Shown one piece after another: positions 1 through 11,094 of a DNA stretch of 64,000 bases. The stretch spans positions 310,001 through 374,000 of the forward strand of contig JAHDVF020001468.1 of NCBI GenBank assembly GCA_022606425.2, given 5' to 3'. The position numbers and the translations under genes were made by a program. Each line of letters opens with the position of its first letter. Within the stretch, counting starts at the first letter, position 1. This DNA is from Lepidostoma basale (taxonomy: Eukaryota; Arthropoda; Insecta; Trichoptera; Lepidostomatidae). The notes under the pieces were generated by a model, which worked only from the letters and a program-made list of their open reading frames with translations, was not told the origin of the DNA and did not search any database.

Positions 1-57
1 TGGTTGGCGAAACAGCTGTCGCGACACTGTCAGTGAATAAAAATAAATTGTGATATT
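1..57 (+). repeat. FB1 foldback repeat fragment with GCTGTCGCGAC box
   Basis: The window opens inside a repeat that recurs near 8.0, 13.9, 15.0, 23.0, 24.8, 41.0 and 50.5 kb. The block GGCGAAACAGCTGTCGCGAC is seen at its start. The unit resumes after 143 (AACAGTGTTATAAATTT also occurs near 23.36 kb), so the LINE tail at 58-142 interrupts it. Confidence 0.7.
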
Positions 58-142
58 CCGAGCTGCCCAGGACAGGGAGGCCTACTCAAGGGTGATAGTC
101 AACGTTTGGGAGACCTGACAGGACACGGAAAGAAGAAGATAA
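58..142 (+). mobile_element. LINE family F 3' tail, 5'-truncated
   Basis: In one frame this reads as a short C-terminal peptide (AAQDREAYSRVIVNVWET, stop, then QDTERRR) and ends in a GAAGAAGAT tail. The same ending occurs at 63905-63990. It is an 85-bp dead insertion inside the FB1 repeat. No clear target-site duplication was found. Confidence 0.6.
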
Positions 143-696
143 CAGTGTTATAAATTTTAATAGAAATAAATATATTTATATCGTGTTGTGTATTCTAACG
201 GAACAGTATGATTGCGCCTTGAATTTTATTTTATATACACGATTTTCGCTAGTTTTGTTTTTCAATTGAAGATCCAATACTTTGAAATCATTAAAGTCTC
301 TGGGTGTGGAAGGCAGGATCATTACTGATGCAGTAAGCGTTCTATTGGAAGTTATATGACGTTGTATCCTTTCTCACGGTGAGACTAATGGGAGGTGTGT
401 GCCGTGAACAGGTAATGCAATATCAACGCGCGGACAAGCGACAGCCATTTCTATATGAGATCTTCACCTAAAAGAAAAAGTTAACGCTTTTAAATACGAA
501 GAATAACGTCGTTTCCATATGCAGCTTCAGCAATATCTCCTTTTTCATATATTTTATTTATACAATTTACAGTCATGTCCTTATCTAAATAACATTGAAA
601 CCACCATTAAGAAAGCGGAAATCCAACGGGAATAGAAATCATAATCGATATGTACATAACATATATAATGCTATATACAGACGTCCTTCTTCGCAA
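143..696. other. AT-rich sequence, nothing recognised
   Basis: After the resumed FB1 end (143-165) I see no coding pattern, tRNA or repeat shared with the rest of the window. A short open frame near 595 overlaps the SINE that follows and has no protein-like features. Confidence 0.5.
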
Positions 697-870
697 AGTG
701 GTATCCGCAATAACTGCCACGCCGAAGTGTCCGGGTCCGATTTCTTCGATTGGAAAAAAATTATCACTCTGTCTTTGGTCTGGTAGAATTCACGTGACAG
801 TAAAAATGACGATAGATCAGCTATAGCTAAAATGTTGTAAACAGTATATGGAAGAAACAGGCCACTTAAT
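697..870 (+). mobile_element. SINE1 fragment (tRNA-derived)
   Basis: It contains the SINE1 body signature CTGTCTTTGGTCTGGTAGA followed by a CACGTGACAGTAAAAATG-type segment, shared with copies at 3.9, 4.2, 31.6, 46.0 and 50.9 kb. The box B-like stretch (CGGGTCCGATTTC) is degraded. The start of the tRNA-like head is not clear. Confidence 0.65.
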
Positions 871-954
871 AACTTTAATTTAAAAACAACAAAAAAAACT
901 AGTCCAATTAAAAAATAGCATAAAAATTTAAGAGACATCTCCAGGCGTTATCTA

Positions 955-1288
955 GCAATACGTTTATGGAGGTAGCCTTTCACATTGCGTTAATAAAGAT
1001 CTTCTGCTTAGTGCTTAATCCAATCTTAATAGATGGCGCTAGTGTAGATTGAACTAAAAAATGTGAAGTGTGTTGTTACATTGTAGCATATATACCTACA
1101 TCTTCCAAAAAAAAAAATAGACATTTGTCAGACATGGTGGTCGTAAGAAGGGCGGAATGGGGAATGTTGTATTACATAAAGCGTGCGCTTAACCCAACCA
1201 ATGACAGGTCATAAGTCCTGTAAACGCCTCGACCACCATATTCTGTTTCCAATTGGCATCTTCGTCTCTATTGAGATACAATTAATCC
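955..1288. mobile_element. FB9 foldback/MITE copy, core plus right arm
   Basis: It shares the core TAGATGGCGCTAGTGTAGAT and the arm segment that contains ACATTCCCC, GACAGGTCATAAGTCCTGTA and TCGTCTCTATTGAGAT with the more complete copy at 48546-49010. The left arm is missing or replaced. It has no coding capacity and is probably a non-autonomous DNA element. Confidence 0.65.
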
Positions 1289-1690
1289 TTAAAATAATAA
1301 CTTTAAATTGATGTTTTATTTTTTCTGTCCTTAATTAACAATAATTAATACACTATATTTCACCTAAGTGGGGCGCCATCGAAACATTATTAAAAAAGAA
1401 CGTTATGTACTAAAAAAATTGTAAAATAATGGGTTAAATTGTTTGATTGAAAAAACAACATTTAACTTGTTTTTATAAAGAGGCTGTTGATATTTTTCTT
1501 TAAATAAAAAGAGGGCTATTTGCCAAAAAACTTTTGGGAACGTGTGCAATAAATTCTCGTCAAATGTATTGCTAAACCTAATTCAAAAGCTTAAATATAT
1601 CTAGTTTGAAAGTAAACCAGAATTAATATTTTATTTTGTTAAGGATGTTTTATGTACATTTAAACAAATTTACACCATAATTTGTGTTGT
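1289..1690. other. AT-rich sequence, nothing recognised
   Basis: Very AT-rich with frequent stops in all frames. No repeat shared with other parts of the window was spotted. Confidence 0.5.
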
Positions 1691-1694
1691 TATG

Positions 1695-2012
1695 ATGGTT
1701 TATTTCTATTTTTCTTTTTCATACACTTTGTATATACAACACTGATATTAAAAAAATAAATTAAATAGACATGTTTTGGACAAACAGTCCTTCTTCAGTA
1801 AAGATACATATTTATAAAAAAATATTATAAAATTGTTGTTGTTTACATAATTTGACAGATTTTAAAAGATGTTATAAAGAAAGGAGATAATATTTTTTAT
1901 AAATATGTATCTTTACTGAAGAAGGACTATTTGTCCAAAACATGTCTATATAATTAAAAAAAAATTAATAGTGTTGTATATACAAAGTGTATAAAAACGA
2001 AAAATACTCGTA
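1695..2012. repeat. FB3 foldback element with two hammerhead-like motifs
   Basis: The two arms, about 1720-1830 and 1885-2005, are inverted copies: ACACTTTGTATATACAACAC on the left and its reverse complement on the right. Each arm carries an inward-facing motif: CTGAAGA, one A, stem GGAC/GTCC around a 5-nt loop, then AAAACATGTC. The right-arm motif is at 1916-1946 (+), the left-arm motif at 1768-1798 (-). A related copy lies at 49065-49270. Confidence 0.75.
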
Positions 2013-2034
2013 GAAATTTGTATTACCGTTTATT

Positions 2035-2550
2035 AAACTATAATATTTTCAACTTATTGAACACTAAGGCATTAACACTGTGGAATTTAATAGTAATGTA
2101 CTTAGGAAATTGAAAATAAAGTTATTTTCAATTTCCTAAGTATATAATATTTTCGCATTGAGTTTATAACAATAAAATTATATATTTTCGTAGAGGTTAT
2201 ATTCAATAATATACTATTTATTTCCCACGCCATTTAAGTGGGTAAATGACATTTCAAGTTGAGGTTAGGTTACTCTGTGGGTTGGTTGTTTCTGCATAAC
2301 AGCACCCAGTTGACCTTGCGCATGCGTGCTACGAGCTTCGGGCGATTCCGTGCGATTTCGCATGAATTTTCAAGTGTTGACGGCGCGCGCAGACAACGCT
2401 AAGCTTAAAGGTACTCGCGTACATACTACTCGTACATAGAAAACATAGAACTTTTATATTATGAAAGGCTTCAGACTTTTTAATTCATAAAAAAATGTCA
2501 TTATGGAATTCCACAGAATAGAATGCCTTAAGTTTATCTACAACAATATT
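2035..2550. repeat. FB7-type repeat with a perfect hairpin
   Basis: The segment AAGGCATTAACACTGTGGAA near 2065 recurs inverted near 2505-2540 and directly near 41.76 and 50.35 kb. A perfect inverted repeat at 2099-2141 (ACTTAGGAAATTGAAAATA, 4-nt loop, reverse complement) lies inside; its right half also occurs near 46.49 kb. A GC-richer patch at 2280-2400 has no recognisable coding sequence. Confidence 0.5.
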
Positions 2551-2738
2551 ATTTTTATAAAATATACAACTTTGTGTCTATTTTTTTCTCCAGAAATAAA
2601 ATCTGTTACACAGGAGGAGTAAACATTATTACATTTTCAGGTATAATCTTTACCTACTAAAATCGGTTGTATGAAGAACAACCCAGGATGACAATTCGTA
2701 GATTCAATATTTTTATATTATTTATTGTACATAATATG

Positions 2739-3180
2739 TAACTAACTAACTAACTAACTAACCATCACGCCGTCTCTCCGAAGGGGTGGGCAGAAAGAAT
2801 GGACTGCCACACTTTTTCTTTCCAGACATATTTCTCTCGCTTCCTCAACATTCATACATCGTGTCATGCACGCGCGTCGATTTCTCTGACTCCTCACATG
2901 GCCGACATTCAATATTTGATTAATTTGATCGTGGCACGTTTTCCTATATATTTCTGGTTCCATTTACATCATTAACATATAATTTTTTTACCATTCTTTC
3001 TTCATTCATTTTTTCCATATGTCCAAACCATCTTAATGATCCTTTCATTATTTTGTTCATGACACCATCATTCGCACCGCATTCACTTCTTATATTTTCA
3101 TTCGACACTCTATCATACACAGAGTATCTACACATTTGTCTAAGAGATCTCATTTCTACTGCATTTATTCTACTTTCATG
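2739..3180 (-). mobile_element. LINE family A 3' end, 5'-truncated
   Basis: The 3' end is marked by a (GTTA)n tail at 2739-2762 (seen as CTAA on +). Reading upstream on the minus strand gives the family's C-terminal region in broken frames: CGANDGVMNKIMKGSLRWFG then QINQILNVGHVRSQRNRRAC. The frame breaks near 2950. This is a pseudogene fragment; the RT core is absent. Confidence 0.8.
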
Positions 3181-3207
3181 TAACATATAGTATAATATCA
3201 TACATAT

Positions 3208-3395
3208 TAACTAACCATCACGCCGTCCCCCCGAAAGGGTAGGCAGAAAGAATGGACTTCCACACTTTAATCGATGCGGCACTCCATCCTTCTCTTTTCG
3301 CCATCGCGAGAGACGCGGTGTGATGGGTTGCGAACCTCATCGCCACCAATAGGCATCTCCCGCGCACACTTCGATTGTTCAACGTCTTCATAATA
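3208..3395 (-). mobile_element. Chimeric LINE 3' end: non-A body joined to family A terminus
   Basis: The last 20 or so codons (KVWKSILSAYPFGGTA, stop, GTTA tail) are family A, but the upstream part (MRFATHHTASLAMAKREGW) is not. The same join recurs on the + strand at 38320-38478, so it is a genuine repeat subtype and not a local accident. Confidence 0.65.
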
Positions 3396-3564
3396 AATTT
3401 AAAATACAAATTATATAAAATACAATGATATAAAACAAAATAACAAAAAATATATATTGAACACATAATGTTCTTTTAGATGGTGCCCATACATAATATG
3501 TATGATATTATACTATATTTTATAATAAATATTACTTTGCTCGATATGATTTATTTTTTCATGA

Positions 3565-3775
3565 TAAAGCGTGGCACGATCAAACCAGGGAAAACGTGGC
3601 ACGATCAAATCAACAAATAATAAATTTCGGCTCTGCGAGGAGTCGGAAAAATCGACGTACGTGCGAGAAACGATTGAATTTTTGGTGATGCTTGAGAAGA
3701 ATTATATCAGGATAGAACCACTGTCGCTGCCCAATCACTTCGAGGAAGCCGCGTGATTTTTAGTTAGTTTGTTGA
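3565..3775 (+). mobile_element. LINE family A fragment, highly decayed
   Basis: It shows remnants of the family A end: a GTGGCACGATCAAA-type segment occurring twice, GGAGTCGGAAAAATCGACG, TTATATCAGGATAGAACC, and a terminal GTGATTTTTAGTTAGTTTG. A 61-codon open frame here is an accident of decay. Confidence 0.6.
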
Positions 3776-3911
3776 TTAAATACTTGCTTATTTTTAGCTA
3801 TCATGAGGCCCTATAGAATTTGAATACATTCTGATAATACAATCTAATTTTAAATATGTTGGACACGGTTTTTTTATTTGTGCAATTGTTTATTTTATTT
3901 GAGACGACTTT

Positions 3912-4110
3912 ATATGCAGAGTGGCAAGAGTTATGACTGCCACTCCGATGGTTCAATTTCCGGCGATAACAGTGTGAATAAAAATTCTCACACTGTCTTT
4001 GGTCTGGTAGAATTAACGTGACAATAAAAGTGACTATAAAGTAATAGACTAGCTACCTATCACATGTCATGAGAACCAATAGCTAAAACATCGTATACAA
4101 GTAGTTCAAA
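3912..4110 (+). mobile_element. SINE1 copy (tRNA-derived)
   Basis: A box B-like element (GGTTCAATTTCC) at 3950-3961 follows a tRNA-like head. The shared body CTGTCTTTGGTCTGGTAGAA and the ATCACATGTCATGAGAA segment come next. It faces the copy at 4205-4393. Confidence 0.7.
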
Positions 4111-4204
4111 TAGCCTGTTGTTTTTAAAAAATATTATTAATATTATTATTTTCTTGAATCGCTCTTTACATCATGACAGCAAGAACCAAATCGATGTAAA
4201 AGGT

Positions 4205-4393
4205 ATTAGTATAGCTGTCATAGTGATTCTCGTGACATGTGACAGGTAGCTAATCTATCGCCATTTTATTGTCACGTGAATTCTACACCAGACCAAAGAC
4301 AGTGTGACAATCACACTGCCCTCGCCGGGAATCGAACCCAGAACCTTCGGGGTGGCAGTCAATGTACTTACCACTCGGCCACGTAGGTCGTCA
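4205..4393 (-). mobile_element. SINE1 copy (tRNA-derived), inverted
   Basis: On the minus strand the head shows a box A-like TGGCCGAGTGGTAAG and a canonical box B GGTTCGATTCC (4328-4338). The shared body with GTGTGATTGTCACACTG follows. The tRNA-like part is the best preserved of the copies. The anticodon-loop region resembles tRNA-Gly, but the stem is imperfect. It lies 155 bp upstream of the host exon. Confidence 0.75.
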
Positions 4394-4521
4394 AAAGTAT
4401 GGATAGCAACGGGAAACTACCACATTAAAAGGCCCAAGTGGCATCCCAAGAACCAGCATGATGCTGCAAAACCCATCCCTGGTATTGAAGCTTTAAGAAA
4501 ATACTTTTTGTCATTTGCTAA

Positions 4522-4908
<387 letters not shown>

Positions 4909-5162
4909 ACGGACTGCGAACTTTTTGTGAGGGCGATACTGAAATCAATTAATACACATTTTTTAATCCTTCAATTTTGTTGTCACATTTCATCAAAACT
5001 GCATTAAGATTTTTTCGCACTAAAATTAAAATCAATTAAACTCAAGTTAAACCTGGACAAGTATATTTAACTATTAAATACTTTTTTTTGTTTGTTTGGT
5101 TTCCGTTATTTGAAATTAGTCACAAATGTTTTTTAAAAAAAAATACTAACCATTTTTTACTT
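4909..5162 (+). other. Probable 3' UTR of the lft exon
   Basis: AT-rich sequence after the stop codon. ATTAAA variants of the polyadenylation signal occur at 5025-5030 and 5035-5040; no canonical AATAAA is near. The UTR end is inferred only. A LINE tail begins at 5163. Confidence 0.4.
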
Positions 5163-5390
5163 CATCGTCTTCTTCTTCAGTCTTCTTCCCTCCATGGTTG
5201 GATAAAGGCCTCTTCAATTTTTTCCACTCATCTCTGTTTTGTCCATTCAACCTGATCATCCAGTTATTGGAGCAAAGTCATCAGTCCACCTTTTAGGTTG
5301 CCTCCCAGCATTCCTTTTCCTTACCCATGACCCCAATAGGAGTATTCTAGTACCAAATCTGGTACTGTCCTGTCTGATTATATCTGGTTA
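5163..5390 (-). mobile_element. LINE family J 3' tail
   Basis: On the minus strand it ends with GGAAGAAGACTGAAGAAG-type sequence and reads through a degraded C-terminal tail (GAGGCCTTTATCCAACCATG). The form matches the LINE ends elsewhere in the window, but it belongs to none of the other families. No RT domain is present. Confidence 0.5.
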
Positions 5391-5805
5391 TATATTATAT
5401 TAAGTAATTTTCATAATTTTGCGGTAGAAAAACATAAAGCAATAGACGTATTCAATCCCAAAGTTTGGGTAAGATAGGAAATTGTTTCGTATTAGTGCTC
5501 TCGCGAAAAGTTCCATTAAGATTTGTTGCAAACTTTTGAGTTAAATGCCATAATATGGAAATATTCAATTTAAACATTTAATCATTGTTTTGACTAATAT
5601 ATTGTGATTTAAAATATGTAACATCAATGTATTTTTGTAACGCAGCCTTTCACGAAACATCAAATGTACAATTGAAATAAGTGCACAAGATATTTATGCA
5701 CGGACACATAAATTATAAACAGTTTTACATAACTTTTCAGTTGTGTTTAGACGTCTTACCTTAAATTATCTAAAATAAAACATTTTTTCAACAAGTCCAC
5801 ATTTA
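5391..5805. other. AT-rich sequence, nothing recognised
   Basis: No coding pattern, tRNA or shared repeat was seen. Confidence 0.5.
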
Positions 5806-6545
5806 TAACATCGATAATTAAATAGAACAATGTTTTTTTAAGAACTACTTCCATTTTTCTATTTATTTCGACAAAGACCGATTTCGCTAGGCTCGCTACA
5901 ATCGACATACCGGTGACACTGTTTTTGTTTTTATTGAGTCTACGATAATTTTATTTATTATTGGCGTTTCCGCTTGTATGTTTGAAAATTTAGGCGTGGG
6001 TGACACTGTTATAAACTTATTCCTTTATATATATGCAGATCAGGGGTAGTCAACAAGATTCTATTCAATAATATTGCAAAAAGATATTTTAATAATTATT
6101 TTAATTATTACATACTTACTTAAACAGCCGTTGTCGTCCACTGCTGGATATAGGCCTCCCCCATACTTCTCCACGTATTCCTGTCTTGTGACTTTGGCAT
6201 CCAATCGGCAGCTATTCTTCCAATGTCATCGTATCATCGTGTAGGGGGTCTCCCTTTGTTTCTTTTATCTTCGCGGGGTCTCCACTCCACCACCCTTCTG
6301 GTCCATCTATCGTCTACCAATCTGGCAACATGTCCATGTGACATGTATAATAATAACATAACTATTTTAATATTATTTTTGTATAAAATCTCGTTTACCA
6401 CTCCTGTTCTGTATCTACATAAAGGAGTAAGTTAATAACATTACCACCGGTCTGTAGATGCCAGCGAGACCGGCGAAATCGGTCACTGTCGAAATAAAAA
6501 CAAATGTTAAAATCAGTTCTTAAAAAACATCGTTTTATTTAATTA
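5806..6545. repeat. FB11 foldback element, interrupted by a LINE tail
   Basis: The arms near 5820-5930 and 6440-6540 are inverted copies: TTATTTCGACAAAGACCGAT on the left, ATCGGTCACTGTCGAAATAA on the right. The right arm carries CTGTAGA, one T, a GCC/GGC stem and GAAATCGGTC (6452-6484), the same architecture as other foldbacks. The centre is occupied by the family I fragment at 6119-6345. Confidence 0.65.
6119..6345 (-). mobile_element. LINE family I 3' tail inside FB11
   Basis: On the minus strand it ends GGGGGAGGCCTATATCCAGC, then AGTGGACGACAACGGCTGTT. The same ending occurs at 47778-47995 (-) and 49880-50012 (+). It has only a truncated, broken C-terminal coding tail. Confidence 0.65.
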
Positions 6546-7040
6546 TTTTTTTAATTTTTATTCCATCAAGAGATGTCAGTAAAATCGTTTGATAATCTTT
6601 ATATTGTTTATTAATAAAATGGTCTTTGAAAGGACAATAAATATTTTTAATGAATTCTGTATTAGTATGAATAACTCGCCAAAAAGGTTTCAGTAAGAGA
6701 ATACTTGTAGGTTTGTATCTAAAACTATAAGGACCATCTGTATCGAGTCAAAATAAATTAAGAAATGTTCTAATATCGGCCTGTAAATACGTAATGCTAG
6801 ATTAATTATTGTAATGGGATGACTGATTGATTATTGATGTGAAATATTTAAGAGAGTGACGGAAGACACAATTTCATCGATTATTCGATTATTTCGATTC
6901 AATCGATTATTACATTATTTATGATTTTCCCTGCTGAAAGAATATCTTTTCATATAAAGAAGATCTGCAAACACGTCTACATTATTAAGTCTAAACTAAT
7001 TTATGAAAATAAACAAATATGTCTTATATTGCAAATTTAT
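6546..7040. other. AT-rich sequence, nothing recognised
   Basis: It has a local run of ATCGATTATTCGATTATTTCGATT-like short repeats at 6875-6915 and no coding evidence. Confidence 0.45.
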
Positions 7041-7041
7041 A

Positions 7042-7368
7042 TTCATTCTTCTTCTTCTTTTTGTCCTGTCACACCTCCGTGGTGCATAGGGCCTCAAGGA
7101 ATCTTCTCCACCCGACTCTATCGCATGCCTGATGTTTAACATCGTCCCAAGTGAGACCTGCTGCCTTAACCTCGTCCTGCAGGGTTCTTCTCCAGGTGGC
7201 TCTAGGTCTGCCTCGCTTTCTCTTTCCCCCCATAGGGGACCAGTCTAGTGCGCCCTGAGCGATGGAGGCTGGGTTCCGTCTCAGAGTGTGACCGATCCAC
7301 TGCCACTTGCGCCTAGCGACTTGTTCTCTAATTGGCTTTTCGCCTGCCATGGTCTCATTCATTAACTA
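7042..7368 (-). mobile_element. LINE family C 3' end, open 97-codon tail
   Basis: On the minus strand it encodes the C-terminal tail of a non-LTR retrotransposon pol protein: MAGEKPIREQVARRKWQWIG, then GGKRKRGRPRATWRRTLQDE, ending in the FLEALCTTEV signature and a GAAGAAGAAG tail. It is the best preserved family C tail here and is still a 5'-truncated fragment. Other copies are at 14.1, 27.3 and 53.5 kb. Confidence 0.8.
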
Positions 7369-7440
7369 ATATTATATTATTATCACCTTACAAAGTTTTT
7401 GATGCTACCGAAAATAGAAAATGATTTGTTTTTAAAAATA

Positions 7441-7690
7441 AAGTTAAAAACTTGTTACTTAGTATAAACCACTTTATTGAGCGCCAACCGGTTTCACTCT
7501 GTAGTGACTTCCTCGGGGCTATACGCGTACACAAATAGCACAAACACACTGATTGTGTATAGCCCTGATAGTGTGTATAGACAGTTTGTGTATAGCCCTG
7601 AGGAAGCTCGCTACAGCTAACTTGTTGGCGCTACAAACTCAATAAAGTGGTTTATACTAAGTGAAAAGTGTTTAATTTTATTTTTAAACA
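7441..7690. repeat. FB4 foldback element
   Basis: The arms AGTATAAACCACTTTATTGA (7461-7480) and its near reverse complement (about 7640-7663) flank an internal repeat of TGTGTATAGCCCTG. Each arm has a motif like those in other foldbacks: CTGAGGA, one A, stem GCT/AGC at 7598-7617 (+); CCGAGGA and GAAAC on the minus strand at 7488-7517. Confidence 0.7.
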
Positions 7691-7889
7691 TGTCAAACCA
7701 CCAAGTAATGGCTTCGTATCAAAGTTTGATTTGTTTTTCCCCAACAACTTATCAGTGAATAATCAAGTACTAAATTCCAACTTTTCTATAATAATAGAAA
7801 CATGATTAAGTAACACATGACAAATATATAACAATTCAAATATAAATTTAAAAAGCAAAGTGACAAATTATGACGTGCATTGGTGTAAA

Positions 7890-8115
7890 GTTTCCATTGT
7901 TATAGCCGACATTCTATGATACTTCAACATCATTAAATGTTTTAATTTTGATACTTCAACATCATTAAATGTTTTTCACGTATCACAATTTATTTAAATG
8001 AGATTGTTGCGACAGCTGTTTCGCCAACCTAGTGAGCATCATTAAGCGTTATTTAGAAAATTTTCTGTGACACCTGATGATGGCGAAATAGCTGTCGCGA
8101 CAATCTAGTAAAAAA
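7890..8115. repeat. FB1 foldback copy
   Basis: It has an inverted pair of the GGCGAAACAGCTGTCGC block (minus at about 8009-8026, plus at 8083-8101). The plus motif keeps CTGATGA but has lost the stem between the boxes. A 32-bp tandem duplication (GATACTTCAACATCATTAAA) begins at 7918 and 7950. Confidence 0.7.
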
Positions 8116-8744
8116 AATAGTAATACGTGTAATAAGAACGTATCAATTTTTTTTACATTTCATAGTAAATTGTATTATATTAAGTGTCACCTACACTATC
8201 AGAGATTCGCATTTTGCCATAGTTTTATTTTCATATCATTGTTGGCATGCATTGTTTGAAAAATATATTTTAATGTGGGTTTAAACGCGACCTAATCTCC
8301 TGGCTCTATTCATTTATATAGATTCTTGAATATTTCACATTGAAAAAGTCATTCTGCAAAATAAAGTGATATGATGTTTATCGATTTTCCCAGTAGTTAC
8401 AATGCTCAAACACTGTAATGTCTTGCAAAATTGTCTATTTTTAAAAAAACAAATTCAGATGATGAAGTGCATTTTTACGTTTTTTCTGGGACAGTCGATA
8501 GGCAAATTTATATTATAATAACATAACTTAAAATTATAAATATTCTTCTGTTTTTTATTTACCGACGCTAATATGGTATGCCCTTAAGACTTATTTCATT
8601 TAATCACTCAATAGTTATGGAAATAGTTAAATTATGTAAAATTAACCATTTTATATAATATTTGATCAAGAATTTTTTTTAGATTTTTATATATATATTG
8701 AACAGAGATTCAATACTAATTTGGTTGATTTTTGTTGTTTTTTT
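8116..8744. other. AT-rich sequence, nothing recognised
   Basis: No coding pattern or repeat shared with other parts of the window. Confidence 0.45.
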
Positions 8745-9110
8745 ATCAATTGTATTAGAATTTATTCTTCAATCTCCAATGTAAGCATAGCTAATCAAAC
8801 CGCTGAACATGATTGCTTCGGAGATCGATGTCTTTCATTTTAGTGAAAGGACGTTCAGAAGACTTTAGAGAGTATCTTGTATTTCTAAAGTCGAACCATC
8901 TTTAACCCTTTCCTGGTATAATATATTATATTTTATTTGTTCCTAAAATATGCCTTAAACTATAATTTTTGTTTGTAATATCTTTTGAGAAAATAAACTG
9001 ATTTGATTTGAATTATATTGAAGAAAGAACTGGGTTGTGTCCAGGTTTGAACCCTGGATCAGGAGCCAAGCGTTCTGTCTCCATGACCGCCACTCGGTTT
9101 GTGTTTATAT
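8745..9110 (-). mobile_element. SINE2 (tRNA-Arg-like) interrupted by a LINE family B tail
   Basis: The tRNA-like head is on the minus strand at 9030-9105: box B GGTTCAAACCTGG and the loop GGCTCCTGATCC, which reads as a CUCCUGA anticodon loop (CCU, arginine-like). The SINE body end (TTGTATTAGAATTTATT, CAATCTCCAAT) is at 8750-8785; the same order is contiguous at 26030-26175. A family B tail (about 8790-9014, + strand, ending GATTTGATTTG) sits between the two SINE parts. Confidence 0.65.
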
Positions 9111-10990
9111 TGATGCATAAAAAAACAATTTTTTTGTTAATTTTTTTTGATACTCTCTTAACATTTTTTTATTAAATATCTCATTTTGTTTATATATTTT
9201 ATAATGAATAAATAATTCATTTGTTTATCTATTTACCTATAATAATAATTCAACAGTTGTAACAAGTCGTTTTAGTGTATAAAAAGGAGAAATGTTAGAA
9301 TTTAATATTAGATAATTATGCTTATAAAAGTATTACAATTTAATTTAAGTTTTTAATATTATATTTGTTTTATTGTCATGATCTCACATACTTGTCACAA
9401 AATTTAAATGTTTTACTTATGGTTATAATAGAAATATTTCGCCTTCGCTTTTCGACAATTCAAAATTATTTAATTATTGTAAATTGGTTCTATGTGATTT
9501 GTTAAAGTTAATTTTTTGTTTGTACGGTCTGCGTATGTTTAATATTATGTTAATGTCCCGTACTAACTAACGCATATGTATGAAAATTTTGTAAATATTA
9601 AATTACAGATGAATGTATAGTTAGTAAACGCTTGAAACGTGATAAAATAAATAAAATCGTTCAACTATTGCTACTAAAACAGAATAATACGCATTATTAA
9701 TTTTATAATACTTTTAAATCATTTTTATAAGTGCCTGCAACGTGAATTTTCCTTTTAGAGTTGGAATATTTTGATTGTACGTGTTTTTTTGTGTTGTTTA
9801 TTTTTCCTGAATAATAACGATTAAAGTTTTATTTTTTATTCAGATACAGTCGAAATCGGTTATTACGATCACGGAAATAGCGAGATCTTGGATGTAACAA
9901 GAAAACATTCGTTGATATTTTAGTTTATGATTTTTTCCATACTTACATTTATTCACATTTATAATGAGCTACTTATCTCTAATTGTGTATTTTTATTTGA
10001 ATTGCGTCTTTTTGAGTTACGTGACCGCTCAAGACACTTCATTTCTTCATGTGATCCAAATTACCTATTCTATGACATAACGAGTAATGCTTAAAACAAG
10101 GAAATTCAGTCGGTCACATTTTCCTCATAATAACCAAGTTCGACTAATTATTATTTCAAAATAATTCAATTGATTAATGTTTGTGTGTTACAGATTTTTT
10201 AAAACTTTTCTATTATATTTACAATTTGTTTATTTTATTTTATACTTACTAACTACAATTGTATCATTTAAGACAATAATAATTAATATAATTTTAATTT
10301 TATGATTTTTCTGAAATATGTATTTCGTCAATATCTAGATAATTAAATAAAACATTTGTTTTTATATAAATATTCTTGTGCCCAGTTAATTAAGTAGTTA
10401 AATGATTTTATTTATTTGAGTTTATAATATGCCTTGTATTAAAAATCGTTGTATTAGATCAGGTTGTATTTCCAAAAGATAAAACAATTGATTGAAATAT
10501 AACATATTTGTTCACAACAATTCTTTTATTCTAAAAACATATTTCTTATCCCTTCCATACACCACACAAAATGTACAAGCCATCAGTTGTTTTCTAGTAG
10601 ATAGTCAAAAAACTTCACAATGAATCAATTTAATAATAAAACAAATCAAACGGCATTAAATTTTTCTTTAAAAAAATCAATAAATTTATTATTTTTTCTT
10701 GGCCATTTTCAATTCTGTAGGACTTTCTGTCTTAGGTCAAGTACATTTTTTTAGCGTGGCCTCGGTGGATTAACCCACATCGCTTAGAGTTCGTCGTATG
10801 TCTCTCTTTACCGTTGACGTTGAGAGTACATAATCATAATATGGCGCCCTTAAAGCTGCATCGAATATGCTCATTGCGGATTTTGTCCAATCTAGTAACT
10901 CCTTCAGCCTATCTGAGCATTTTCATTTTTTATGTCACATGGATCTTCTACTCGTAACCTTTTAATTACCCACTCAGCACTTTAAAGCAT
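9111..10990. other. AT-rich sequence, nothing recognised
   Basis: Almost 1.9 kb of AT-rich DNA with short runs of T and A. A slightly GC-richer patch at 10750-10900 (TAGCGTGGCCTCGGTGGATT) has no protein-like frame. No RNA gene was seen. Confidence 0.4.
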
Positions 10991-11094
10991 TACAGGTCGG
11001 AAATCTATCATGTAGGTCTCTATAAATATAAATAAATAGTATATTTTATTATTTTGCAAGTATAAGCCATAGAAACAGAGTCAGAAACAATACA

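Noticed and set aside
1768..1798. Canonical hammerhead ribozyme call
   Set aside because: One extra base between the first box and the stem and no clear helix I; reported only as hammerhead-like.
2739..2762. Telomere-like repeat
   Set aside because: The 4-bp GTTA unit marks LINE ends at many sites. It is not the insect TTAGG telomere repeat.
4205..4393. Functional tRNA gene
   Set aside because: Boxes A and B are good, but the acceptor and anticodon stems do not pair and a SINE body follows.
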